Assembly (NCBI GenBank): GCA_021162325.1
Contig: JAGGYV010000355.1
Location: 1 to 8,271, forward strand
From: Desulfobacteraceae bacterium
GTDB lineage: Bacteria > Desulfobacterota > Desulfobacteria > Desulfobacterales > Desulfosalsimonadaceae
Reading direction: 5' to 3'
Length of the DNA stretch: 8,271 nucleotides
How positions within the stretch are numbered: position 1 is the stretch's first letter; the number at the start of each line of letters is the position of its first letter. The notes beneath the pieces were generated by a model that worked only from the letters and a program-made list of their open reading frames with translations, had not been told where the DNA came from and made no database searches. Shown in pieces: positions 1 to 6,348 of this stretch. The translations under genes were made by a program, and so were the position numbers.

Positions 1-32
1 ATTAAGAATTAAGAATTAAGAATTAAGAATTA
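1..32. repeat. 7-bp tandem repeat, unit ATTAAGA
   Basis: Four complete ATTAAGA units (1-28) and part of a fifth are seen directly. The array is cut by the window edge, so its true length is unknown. It is AT-rich and non-coding, and may vary in copy number by slippage. Confidence 0.9.
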
Positions 33-38
33 TGTTAC

Positions 39-123
39 GCCCTTTCAGGGCAGAATCTATTTGGTATTTGTTCCCGGGGCGTTGCCCCGGGCTGGTATGT
101 CATGCCCTTTCAGGGCTTTTTTT
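39..123. repeat. REP-like triple-hairpin element
   Basis: Two identical GCCCTTTCAGGGC hairpins (39-51 and 104-116) flank a strong GC hairpin at 73-91, with stem CCCGGGGC paired to GCCCCGGG around a GTT loop. The second outer hairpin is followed by seven T (117-123), so it could also act as an intrinsic terminator for plus-strand transcription entering from the left. Symmetric hairpin clusters of this kind resemble REP/BIME elements mobilised by IS200-like TnpA-REP (RAYT) transposases. No transposase lies in the window, so that link is inference. Confidence 0.7.
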
Positions 124-125
124 AT

Positions 126-150
126 CTTCCGCCTTCCGCCTTCCGCCTTC
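126..150. repeat. 7-bp tandem repeat, unit CTTCCGC
   Basis: Three full CTTCCGC units and a partial fourth (CTTC) are seen directly. The array ends at base 150, the last base of the stop codon of the minus-strand gene, so it abuts that gene's 3' end and may have shaped its C-terminus. Confidence 0.9.
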
Positions 151-761
151 TACCTCTTAACATCTGCATACGTTTTAATCCAGGTGTCCATCATGGCACG
201 ATTTACATCGCGTTGTTTTTTCATTTGTTTCATTTTAGCCTTTTTGTTAGATTTTTGCAGATGATGTGCCATTAAACCCTTTAACTGGTCCTTGCTTAAT
301 ACGGGTTTTAGTTCCGCCATTATTTTTGTTTTTTGAACCACCTGGTTTTCCATGATGGCGGACATTTGTTTAAAAGACTGGCGAACCGCTGATTCATCAC
401 TGGATTTTTTTGAGGAAACGGTATCGAAAAATGTTTTTTTGGCCGCCATCAGCTGGTCATCCATTCTACGGCTGTCATCACGATAGGCGGCCAGAATATT
501 GGCGACCTCTTTTTTTTTGGCATCTGAAAGATCCATGTGCATTAGTTTTTTAAGTGTGATCCCGCTGATGCCTTTTATGTGTCCGTTTGGGTGGCCGGGT
601 CCATCCATCATTGCCGGACCGTTATGCCGCATACCCCGACAATGTTTGGTTGAATATCTGGGCGTTTCATCATCCGTTGCTAATGGCGTTTCAGCAGCAG
701 CAACGCCGATCAGAATAAATGTCAACAGTATCATTAAAGAAATTGATAGGGTTTTTTTCAT
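150..761 (-). CDS. Spy/CpxP-like periplasmic protein, Met/His-rich
   Basis: A secreted helical protein of 203 residues. Residues 1-23 form a classical signal peptide: MKK, a hydrophobic core, then AAA before Glu24, so it should act in the periplasm. Residues 39-61 are rich in His, Met, Gly and Pro with one Cys, suggesting metal binding. The rest looks alpha-helical and charged, with two degenerate LTxxQ-like turns (LSDAKKKEV near 78 and LSKDQLKGLM near 155), the pattern of the Spy/CpxP/ZraP superfamily of periplasmic chaperones and metal sensors. The C-terminus (168-183) is very lysine-rich. GGAGGT at 768-773, six bases upstream of ATG, fixes the start. No two-component system is nearby, so the stress or metal signal is unknown. 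Family assignment rests on overall pattern rather than a strict motif. Confidence 0.7.
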   Translation of the reverse strand: MKKTLSISLMILLTFILIGVAAAETPLATDDETPRYSTKHCRGMRHNGPAMMDGPGHPNGHIKGISGITLKKLMHMDLSDAKKKEVANILAAYRDDSRRMDDQLMAAKKTFFDTVSSKKSSDESAVRQSFKQMSAIMENQVVQKTKIMAELKPVLSKDQLKGLMAHHLQKSNKKAKMKQMKKQRDVNRAMMDTWIKTYADVKR

Positions 762-1215
762 GATTTTACCTCCGATTATTAATTTTAAAATTTATAAATC
801 ATTTACCTGGTTTTTGAAACAGACAATTCGTAAAGGGTTTTTTACGGGTCACAAAAGGCCCTCTAAGAAATAAAGTCGTGTGTGTGGGAAAAATAGTTAC
901 AAAAAAACTTTACGCTTTTAAAGTGATATGTAAAATACAGTGGTTAGTTTCTTATCTCTGAGTTTTGTGTTTTTTTGGCAAACGTTTTTAAAAACTCAAA
1001 AAGCGTGAAGTGACTAAAGTGATCTAAAGTGCCTAAAGTTGTGGACTGCGCAAAAAGCGCGATCATTTTTAAAATAAAATTTAAAAATGCCGAAGGCATT
1101 AACCATAACTTTAGCTCACTTCAAACTTTAGTTTACTTTTAACTTTTCCGGTTTATCCGGGCTATGAAAAAATAAAAGTCGACTATTTAATGGATGCTAA
1201 AGGAGGGGACAGCAA
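762..1215. other. Divergent AT-rich intergenic region, 454 bp
   Basis: No convincing gene is present. It separates the minus-strand Spy-like gene from glpK and should hold both promoters. A weak plus-strand candidate is TTTACG (909-914), 16 bp, TAAAAT (931-936). The palindrome GTTTTTAAAAAC lies at 984-995, with GAGTTTT (960-966) complementary to AAAACTC (991-997). The right part carries the inverted-repeat element at 1008-1140. AGGAGGGG at 1201-1208 is the glpK ribosome binding site. Confidence 0.6.
1008..1140. repeat. MITE-like imperfect inverted repeat with CTAAAGT units
   Basis: The left arm (1008-1044) has three CTAAAGT units in a row. The right arm (1103-1140), read as reverse complement, has the matching sequence with ACTAAAGT and GCTAAAGT. 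The arms pair imperfectly over about 36 bp. Nested inside are GCGC-AAAAA-GCGC (1048-1060), a perfect 10-bp pair CATTTTTAAA (1064-1073) with TTTAAAAATG (1080-1089), and AATGCC-GAA-GGCATT (1086-1100). The whole could fold into a long cruciform. It encodes nothing obvious, and mobility is inferred from the architecture only. Confidence 0.65.
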
Positions 1216-2718
1216 ATGGCAAGTGAGAAATATGTGGGTGCGATCGACCAGGGGACAACCAGTTCACGGTTCTTTATATTTAATTATCATGGGGAAATAG
1301 TGTCCAGGCATCAGCTGGAACACCGGCAGATTTATCCCAGGCCGGGCTGGGTGGAACATGACCCTCTGGAAATCCGTGATCGGGTCAATGATGTGATCAA
1401 AGTCGGACTCCAGAAAGCAGCGATTAACCGGGATCAGCTTTGCGGAATCGGGATTACCAACCAGCGGGAAACATCTGTTATCTGGAATTCCAAAACCGGA
1501 CAGCCATATTATAATGCCATTGTCTGGCAGGATACCCGCACGGAAGAGGTGTGCAAAAATCTTGCGATTAACGGTAATATGGATTGTTTTCGTAATAAAG
1601 TCGGGCTGCCGCTGGCAACGTATTTTTCAGGCCCGAAAATCAAATGGATGATTGAAAATATCGAAGGTGTAAAGAAAGCTGTTGAAAATGGCGAGGCAAT
1701 TTTCGGCAATATGGACACCTGGCTGATCTGGTGGCTGACCGGTGGTCCGGACGGCGGGGTGCACATAACGGATGTGACAAATGCCAGCCGGACGATGCTT
1801 ATGAATCTTGAAACCCTGGACTGGGACCCGGAGATGCTTGATATTATGGGGATTTCCCGGCAGATGCTTCCGGCAATCAGGTCATCCAGTGAAATTTACG
1901 GCTATACCAAATCAACCGGCGTGTTCGGGGATGAAATACCGATTTCCGGTGATCTGGGCGATCAGCAGGCAGCGCTTTTCGGGCAGACCTGTTTTACCCC
2001 GGGGGAAGCAAAAAACACCTATGGTACCGGTTGTTTTATGCTTTTAAATACCGGCGAAAAGAGTGTGCAGTCCAAATTTGGTCTTTTGACAACGGTTGGT
2101 TATAAAATCGGCGATCAGCCAGCGATGTATGCCCTGGAGGGTTCCATTGCCATTGCCGGGTCGCTGGTTCAGTGGTTTAGAGACAACCTGGGGCTGATAA
2201 ACGAATCACATGATATCGAAGACCTTGCCCGGACGGTTGAAGATAACGGAGGGATTTATTTTGTCCCGGCTTTTTCCGGACTTTTTGCTCCCCACTGGCG
2301 CAGTGACGCCAGGGGATTGATTACCGGTCTGACACACTACATTCACAAGGGCCATATCGCCCGCGCGGTGATTGAGGCGAGTGCATTTCAGGCCAGGGAG
2401 ATTTTTGAGGCCATGGAAAAAGACTCCGGCATTCATCTGACGGCATTGAAAGTTGACGGCGGAATGGTCGCCAACGAGCTGCTCATGCAATTCCAGGCAG
2501 ATATTCTCGATATTCCGGTAATCTGTCCTGAAAACCGTGAAACATCCGTCCTGGGCGCGGCATATGCCGCAGGGCTTGCCGTTGGGTTCTGGAAAGATCA
2601 GTCGGAACTGAAAAGGCATTGGGCGGTGGATAAAAAATGGGAGGGAAAAATGCCGGAACAAAAGCGCCAGGAACTCTACGACGGCTGGATGAAGGCGGTC
2701 CATCGGAGCTACTCCTGA
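1216..2718 (+). CDS. glpK: Glycerol kinase
   Basis: Catalyses ATP-dependent phosphorylation of glycerol to sn-glycerol-3-phosphate in the cytoplasm. The 500 residues match the family length (E. coli 502) and align along the whole chain. Seen: the N-terminal FGGY phosphate loop with Asp11 (AIDQGTTSSR), the glycerol-binding Arg84-Glu85 (TNQRET), Trp104 and Tyr136, the catalytic Asp249 (GDLGDQQAALFGQ), the KNTYGTGCFML segment (266-276), and the C-terminal FGGY part (LKVDGGMVAN 411-420, LGAAYAAGLAVGFW 446-459). AGGAGGGG at 1201-1208, seven bases before ATG, supports the start. The loop that carries GGKGGTR in E. coli, part of the fructose-1,6-bisphosphate site, is replaced here by KSTGVFGDE (232-240), so that allosteric control is probably absent. 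No glpF or glpD is adjacent and the gene seems to stand alone. Confidence 0.97.
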   Translation: MASEKYVGAIDQGTTSSRFFIFNYHGEIVSRHQLEHRQIYPRPGWVEHDPLEIRDRVNDVIKVGLQKAAINRDQLCGIGITNQRETSVIWNSKTGQPYYNAIVWQDTRTEEVCKNLAINGNMDCFRNKVGLPLATYFSGPKIKWMIENIEGVKKAVENGEAIFGNMDTWLIWWLTGGPDGGVHITDVTNASRTMLMNLETLDWDPEMLDIMGISRQMLPAIRSSSEIYGYTKSTGVFGDEIPISGDLGDQQAALFGQTCFTPGEAKNTYGTGCFMLLNTGEKSVQSKFGLLTTVGYKIGDQPAMYALEGSIAIAGSLVQWFRDNLGLINESHDIEDLARTVEDNGGIYFVPAFSGLFAPHWRSDARGLITGLTHYIHKGHIARAVIEASAFQAREIFEAMEKDSGIHLTALKVDGGMVANELLMQFQADILDIPVICPENRETSVLGAAYAAGLAVGFWKDQSELKRHWAVDKKWEGKMPEQKRQELYDGWMKAVHRSYS

Positions 2719-2783
2719 TAACCTCTTGAAACTTAACAGAAACGTAAATTTTTTCTATTTGACATGATTCCTGAATAGTGGTA

Positions 2784-2812
2784 TTGACTTAGACTTTTTT
2801 ATTCCATATGAT
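2784..2812 (+). promoter_or_regulatory. Near-consensus sigma70 promoter upstream of ferredoxin
   Basis: TTGACT (2784-2789), a 17-bp spacer, and TATGAT (2807-2812): five of six bases match consensus in each box with ideal spacing. Initiation would fall near 2818-2820, giving a leader of about 140 nt before the ferredoxin. A second isolated TATAAT is at 2939-2944 but has no good -35 box. This is sequence-based prediction only. Confidence 0.6.
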
Positions 2813-2818
2813 ATTTGC

Positions 2819-2932
2819 ATGAAAACAGTTGTTATAGGGCTGAACATTGTTTTTGCCTGGAATTATTACATTCCAAGAAACGGATGCAGCGGTCCGAATT
2901 GTAAAGAGATTATACCGTATTCGAATTTTTGA
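2819..2932 (+). CDS. Possible leaderless small ORF, 37 residues
   Basis: An ATG about seven bases past the -10 box opens a frame of 37 codons ending in TGA at 2930-2932. The peptide begins MKTVVIGLNIVFAW and has a CSGPNC motif (two Cys at residues 23 and 28). There is no Shine-Dalgarno sequence, because the ATG sits at the predicted transcription start, so translation would have to be leaderless. I recognise no family. It may simply be a chance frame in the ferredoxin leader. Confidence 0.2.
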   Translation: MKTVVIGLNIVFAWNYYIPRNGCSGPNCKEIIPYSNF

Positions 2933-2959
2933 GAAAAATATAATAAACTGGATCTTTTA

Positions 2960-3202
2960 ATGTCTGATCAATTTGAAGGATTTGCTGAAAATGTTCCTGG
3001 CAAATATTATATAACCAAGTCCTGTATTGGCTGTACCCTTTGTTCCGTCATCGCACCGGAGCACTTTATGGAAAACACGGACGAGGAGTTGCCTGTCGGT
3101 CACTGCTATGTATATAAACAGCCGGAAACGACAGCAGAAGGGGTTATCTGTGAAGAAGCAATGGATGTCTGTCCTGCAGATGCCATTCGAAATAATGGAT
3201 GA
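2960..3202 (+). CDS. Single-cluster [4Fe-4S] ferredoxin
   Basis: An 80-residue acidic cytoplasmic electron carrier. Cys22, Cys25 and Cys28 (CIGCTLC) with Cys71 in VCPADAI form the CxxCxxC...CP ligand set of one [4Fe-4S] cluster, as in Desulfovibrio-type one-cluster ferredoxins. Cys49 and Cys64 are extra. In some such ferredoxins a cysteine pair replaces the second cluster with a disulfide, which may apply here. The Shine-Dalgarno sequence is weak (only GGAT at 2950-2953). The near-consensus promoter at 2784-2812 lies upstream. The next gene, an acyl-ACP-reductase-like protein, starts 181 bp downstream across an inverted-repeat element. Its redox partner cannot be deduced from sequence. Confidence 0.93.
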   Translation: MSDQFEGFAENVPGKYYITKSCIGCTLCSVIAPEHFMENTDEELPVGHCYVYKQPETTAEGVICEEAMDVCPADAIRNNG

Positions 3203-3210
3203 TAGTTTTT

Positions 3211-3341
3211 TAAAAAGTCAGATTTCGACGGCAACGTATAAAAGTTTTAATTCAAGGCGCGCAAATCCTGAGTGATGATTCGTACATGTCGTACTTTGAA
3301 GAAACGAAGGATGCAGCGCAACGCAGAAGTTGGACTTTTTA
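3211..3341. repeat. MITE-like element with 9-bp terminal inverted repeats
   Basis: TAAAAAGTC (3211-3219) and GACTTTTTA (3333-3341) are perfect inverted termini enclosing about 113 bp. The interior holds an imperfect palindrome centred on ACATGT (3280-3294). The element fills nearly the whole gap between the ferredoxin and the next gene. Sequences with these ends are, as far as I recall, widespread in Desulfobacteraceae intergenic DNA. There is no transposase and no obvious target-site duplication. Confidence 0.7.
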
Positions 3342-3383
3342 CGAAGTCGTCAATGGATCAAGCAATCAGCATAGGAGGAAGCC

Positions 3384-5486
3384 GTGAAGCAAATTGTCAG
3401 TGTCAGTTTAGGCAACAGTAAGGATGATTATGAGTTTGTTGCAGAATTTATGAATCAGAAGTTTAATATTAAGCGGGTCGGCACGGACGGTGATGTCGAA
3501 ATGGCCGCCGACCTGATGGGGCAGTGGGATTCTGAAGCAGATGCAATCAGTCTGGGGGGGTTGAATTTTAATTACGCGATCGGTTCCAGTCGTTCCATAG
3601 AGAAACAGGTGAAAAAGGTTGAGATGCTGAAGTCCCGGATTTCTTCACCGGCGACCACTGGCGAAAAGCTGCGCCGGGTATCTTTCGAATGGGCCATTCG
3701 GCATTTACAGTTCAAATTCGGTAATAATTATTTTAATCTTACCAAAGTGCTGTTTTTGTCTGGTATGCTGAATTATAATATTGCAAAGGTTCTTTCCGAA
3801 TACACGGACAATTTGACATTTGCGGATCCATTGTTTGAAAACGGTATTCCCAAGTTTTTAAATTCAATCAAAGATCTTGAAATGTATGCCAAGGGGGTTC
3901 ATGATATTCTTGAATGGGTGCCCAGCAAGCGTTTTGCGACATCAGCCATGCCGCTGCGGCAATGGAATGACTACCTTCGGCGCAAGGCCATTCAAAAAGC
4001 AAATATTATTGTTGTGCCGAGTTATGATTTTTATGATTACCTCAAAGACTGTGGTCTTGAAGAACTGGGCGGTAAAACAATTATTACGGCCAGCGTTTAT
4101 GAAGACCGTCTTCAGTTTCTACAGGAACGCGGTGTTGATGTTATTATTGACTGTACACCCAAAATCCTGGAGCAGGTGGTCGGTTTTAATGTACTGGAGG
4201 CCTTGATTTCAGCTGCGCTTGATGTCCAACTGGATGAAGTCAGCGAAGATGATCTTCTGGAAGTCATCAGTGAACACAACCTGGATCCCCGGGTTATTTA
4301 TCCTCAGGGTGAATTCCGGCGGAAAAACCGGTTTTCGTTTGTCATTCATCCCCTTTCCCAGGAACAGCTGAAAAAGGATCCGACCATTAAACTGGCTGCC
4401 CGATATGGGCCGACCGGATTTATGGATGCGGTTGAGAAGATTATGGCCTATTCGCCGCCGTTTATATATTCCAAGGTGACCGGCATTAAATCGCCCACCG
4501 GCGTTGAGGTGGAAGGCTGGCTGATTACCGTGGGCGGGACTCCGAAACAGATGTTGGCACACAGTGCCGAATTTACATACAAGCGGCTTTTGCAGGCAGC
4601 AAAAATGTCAAAGCGCTTAGGTGCTCAAATTATGGGGCTGGGCGCGTTTACGAAAGTCGTGGGCGATGCCGGCAAAACAGTGGCCAAGCTGGCGGATATT
4701 CCGATTACCACAGGGAACAGCTATAGTGCTTCCGGGGCGCTTTGGGCGGCTGCGGACGCGGTGAGACGCATGGGGCTGATTAATGTCGATAAAGGAAAGA
4801 AATTAAAAGCAAAAACCATGGTTGTCGGTGCCACCGGCGCGATTGGGTCTGTGTGCTGTCGCCTGCTGGCCATGGCATTTTCCGATCTTTACATGGTGGA
4901 TGTCCGGCATTCAAAGCTGTTGGCATTAAAAGAGTCCATTCTGGATGAAACCCCGGACACAGATATTGTCATTTCTACCCGTGCGGATAAGTACCTGGCA
5001 GATATGGATGTCATCGTGACCGCAACATCCAGAGGCGGTGGAAAAAGTGTTATTGATATCATGATGGTCAAACCGGGGTGTGTTATTACCGATGTGGCAA
5101 GACCCCTTGACCTGAGTGCGGAAGATGTCGCCAAGCGGCCGGATGTTCTTGTTATTGAATCGGGCGAGATTCTGCTGCCTGGTAAAAATGTTGAGATGAA
5201 GGATATCGGACTTCCTCCGAAAGTAGCGTTTGCCTGCCTGGCGGAAACGATTGTACTGGCACTGGAGGGTCGATATGAGATTTTCACCATTGGCCGGGAA
5301 ATTGAATGGCAGAAGGTCAAGGAAATTTACAAGATGGGTATTAAGCATGGGATGAAGCTGGCGGCCATATCCGGGGTAAATGGTATTTATTCGGATGCGG
5401 ATATTGCTGAAGTGGCACGACTGGCAAAAGAGGCCAGACAAGAACAAGGCCAGCGCCCGGCTAAAAAGAAAAAATCAGCCAGTTGA
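3384..5486 (+). CDS. Acyl-ACP-reductase-like oxidoreductase with novel N-terminal domain
   Basis: A 700-residue cytoplasmic protein in two parts. Residues ~315-665 follow cyanobacterial long-chain acyl-ACP reductase (AAR; COG5322 type) throughout: FSFVIHPLSQEQL (317-329) matches the AAR start, then MGLGAFTKVV (417-426), TTGNSYSA (442-449), the Rossmann loop VVGATGAIGS (480-489), and FACLAET (616-622), where Cys618 aligns with the AAR thioester-forming cysteine. AAR makes fatty aldehydes from acyl-ACP with NADPH, so an acyl-thioester reductase is likely; the exact substrate is unknown. Residues 1-315 are unrecognised but look alpha/beta (for example ANIIVVPSYDFYDYL 206-220 and GVDVIIDCTP 250-259). 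The protein is about twice AAR length (341). The tail is lysine-rich (KKKK 694-697). The start is GTG, fixed by AGGAGG at 3373-3378. No aldehyde decarbonylase is present. Confidence 0.8.
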   Translation: MKQIVSVSLGNSKDDYEFVAEFMNQKFNIKRVGTDGDVEMAADLMGQWDSEADAISLGGLNFNYAIGSSRSIEKQVKKVEMLKSRISSPATTGEKLRRVSFEWAIRHLQFKFGNNYFNLTKVLFLSGMLNYNIAKVLSEYTDNLTFADPLFENGIPKFLNSIKDLEMYAKGVHDILEWVPSKRFATSAMPLRQWNDYLRRKAIQKANIIVVPSYDFYDYLKDCGLEELGGKTIITASVYEDRLQFLQERGVDVIIDCTPKILEQVVGFNVLEALISAALDVQLDEVSEDDLLEVISEHNLDPRVIYPQGEFRRKNRFSFVIHPLSQEQLKKDPTIKLAARYGPTGFMDAVEKIMAYSPPFIYSKVTGIKSPTGVEVEGWLITVGGTPKQMLAHSAEFTYKRLLQAAKMSKRLGAQIMGLGAFTKVVGDAGKTVAKLADIPITTGNSYSASGALWAAADAVRRMGLINVDKGKKLKAKTMVVGATGAIGSVCCRLLAMAFSDLYMVDVRHSKLLALKESILDETPDTDIVISTRADKYLADMDVIVTATSRGGGKSVIDIMMVKPGCVITDVARPLDLSAEDVAKRPDVLVIESGEILLPGKNVEMKDIGLPPKVAFACLAETIVLALEGRYEIFTIGREIEWQKVKEIYKMGIKHGMKLAAISGVNGIYSDADIAEVARLAKEARQEQGQRPAKKKKSAS

Positions 5487-5500
5487 GGGAAGTTAAAAGG

Positions 5501-5532
5501 TCAAAGTAATCAGAGCCGCGACCGTGAGGGAG
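5501..5532 (+). repeat. 32-bp dispersed GC-rich repeat, copy 1
   Basis: This begins TCAAAG and contains CAGAGCCGCGACCGTGAGGG. It matches the copy at 7048-7079 at 30 of 32 bases. It starts 15 bp after the stop of the reductase-like gene. The downstream stretch to 5619 contains more GC-rich sequence (GCGGGCAGCGAGTTGCGG, 5538-5555) and no gene. Confidence 0.85.
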
Positions 5533-5619
5533 TGAAAGCGGGCAGCGAGTTGCGGATGTCTCGTGCCCCAGCGAAAAATTGAATTAATATACATTCTGGC
5601 CCGACTGTGGAGAGGATCT

Positions 5620-6348
5620 ATGATTATCGGTTTTGTTCAGACAAAAGGAGGGACCGGGAAAAGTACGCTGGCCGTCAACACCGCTTTTTCCGGTTACATG
5701 AAAAGAAAGTTCGGTTCCATCGCTCTGGTTGAGCTTGATCCCCAGGGCACGTTAAAAAGCTGGTGGGAAGATCGGGATGAGATGGGGTATGATCCGGGCA
5801 ATGTTTCATTCCACCATATTTCAAGCACCCAGAAGGAAGTTTTTCAACAGGGGATTAAATCCATATCCGATTATAATGAATTGATGATTATGGATATCCC
5901 CGGCGAGAGCACCGGCAAACTGCACACCCGTTTTGCGTGCGCTTTTTGTGATTTGGTGATCATCCCCATGCGCATGTCTACCAATGACGAATCCGCGTTT
6001 ATGAATAATTTATATCCGATTATTAAGGAAATTATTCGGGCGGTTCCGAGGAAAAAAGGCCGATTCCATGTGCTGCCGGTTTTCACACACCCCCGGCAGA
6101 ACCTGCAAAACTGTTTAGATTATTTTGAAGATGTTTTGCCTCATCAGGTTTCATGCCTGCCCATTGTATTTCCGACCCGATCTGTTTATGAAAATTATAA
6201 TCGGAAAGGGTTAAATCTGAATGAATATGCAAAATCGGTTGCATCAAATAAAAAGTATACGCAGCAGGTGGACAGGGCAATTGAAGATATTGAAAAAATA
6301 TGCAAAACCATATTGAAGGTCGGGAAGGGAAATTATGACATCAACTAA
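5620..6348 (+). CDS. Orphan ParA/MinD-type ATPase
   Basis: A deviant-Walker P-loop ATPase of 242 residues, of the class that dimerises on ATP, binds nucleoid or membrane and positions cargo. Seen: deviant Walker A KGGTGKST (9-16, with signature Lys9 and Lys14), Walker A' LVELDPQG (36-43; the usual first Asp is Glu38), and a Walker B-type LMIMDIPGE (88-96) with Asp92. ATG 5620 is chosen over an upstream in-frame GTG (5563) because GGAGAGGA lies at 5609-5616 and the Walker A must sit at the N-terminus. The final 14 nt overlap the next gene, a lysine-rich protein, so the two are probably translationally coupled. No ParB-like protein or parS site is seen, making chromosome partition unlikely. The cargo is unknown. 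Confidence 0.9.
   Translation: MIIGFVQTKGGTGKSTLAVNTAFSGYMKRKFGSIALVELDPQGTLKSWWEDRDEMGYDPGNVSFHHISSTQKEVFQQGIKSISDYNELMIMDIPGESTGKLHTRFACAFCDLVIIPMRMSTNDESAFMNNLYPIIKEIIRAVPRKKGRFHVLPVFTHPRQNLQNCLDYFEDVLPHQVSCLPIVFPTRSVYENYNRKGLNLNEYAKSVASNKKYTQQVDRAIEDIEKICKTILKVGKGNYDIN

Noticed and set aside
61..264. Plus-strand frame of 67 codons at the left end
   Set aside because: It runs through the hairpin cluster, the tandem repeat and the antisense of the Spy-like gene, with no ribosome binding site.
499..873. Plus-strand frame of 124 codons opposite the Spy-like gene
   Set aside because: It is the antisense shadow of a signal-peptide protein with its own ribosome binding site, and its composition is not protein-like.
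4889..5447. Long minus-strand frames within the reductase-like gene
   Set aside because: They overlap strongly conserved Rossmann and active-site coding sequence on the plus strand and show no recognisable protein features.
5563..5619. N-terminal extension of the ParA-like protein from GTG 5563
   Set aside because: A good ribosome binding site precedes ATG 5620, and the Walker A motif of the family lies within the first ~20 residues.
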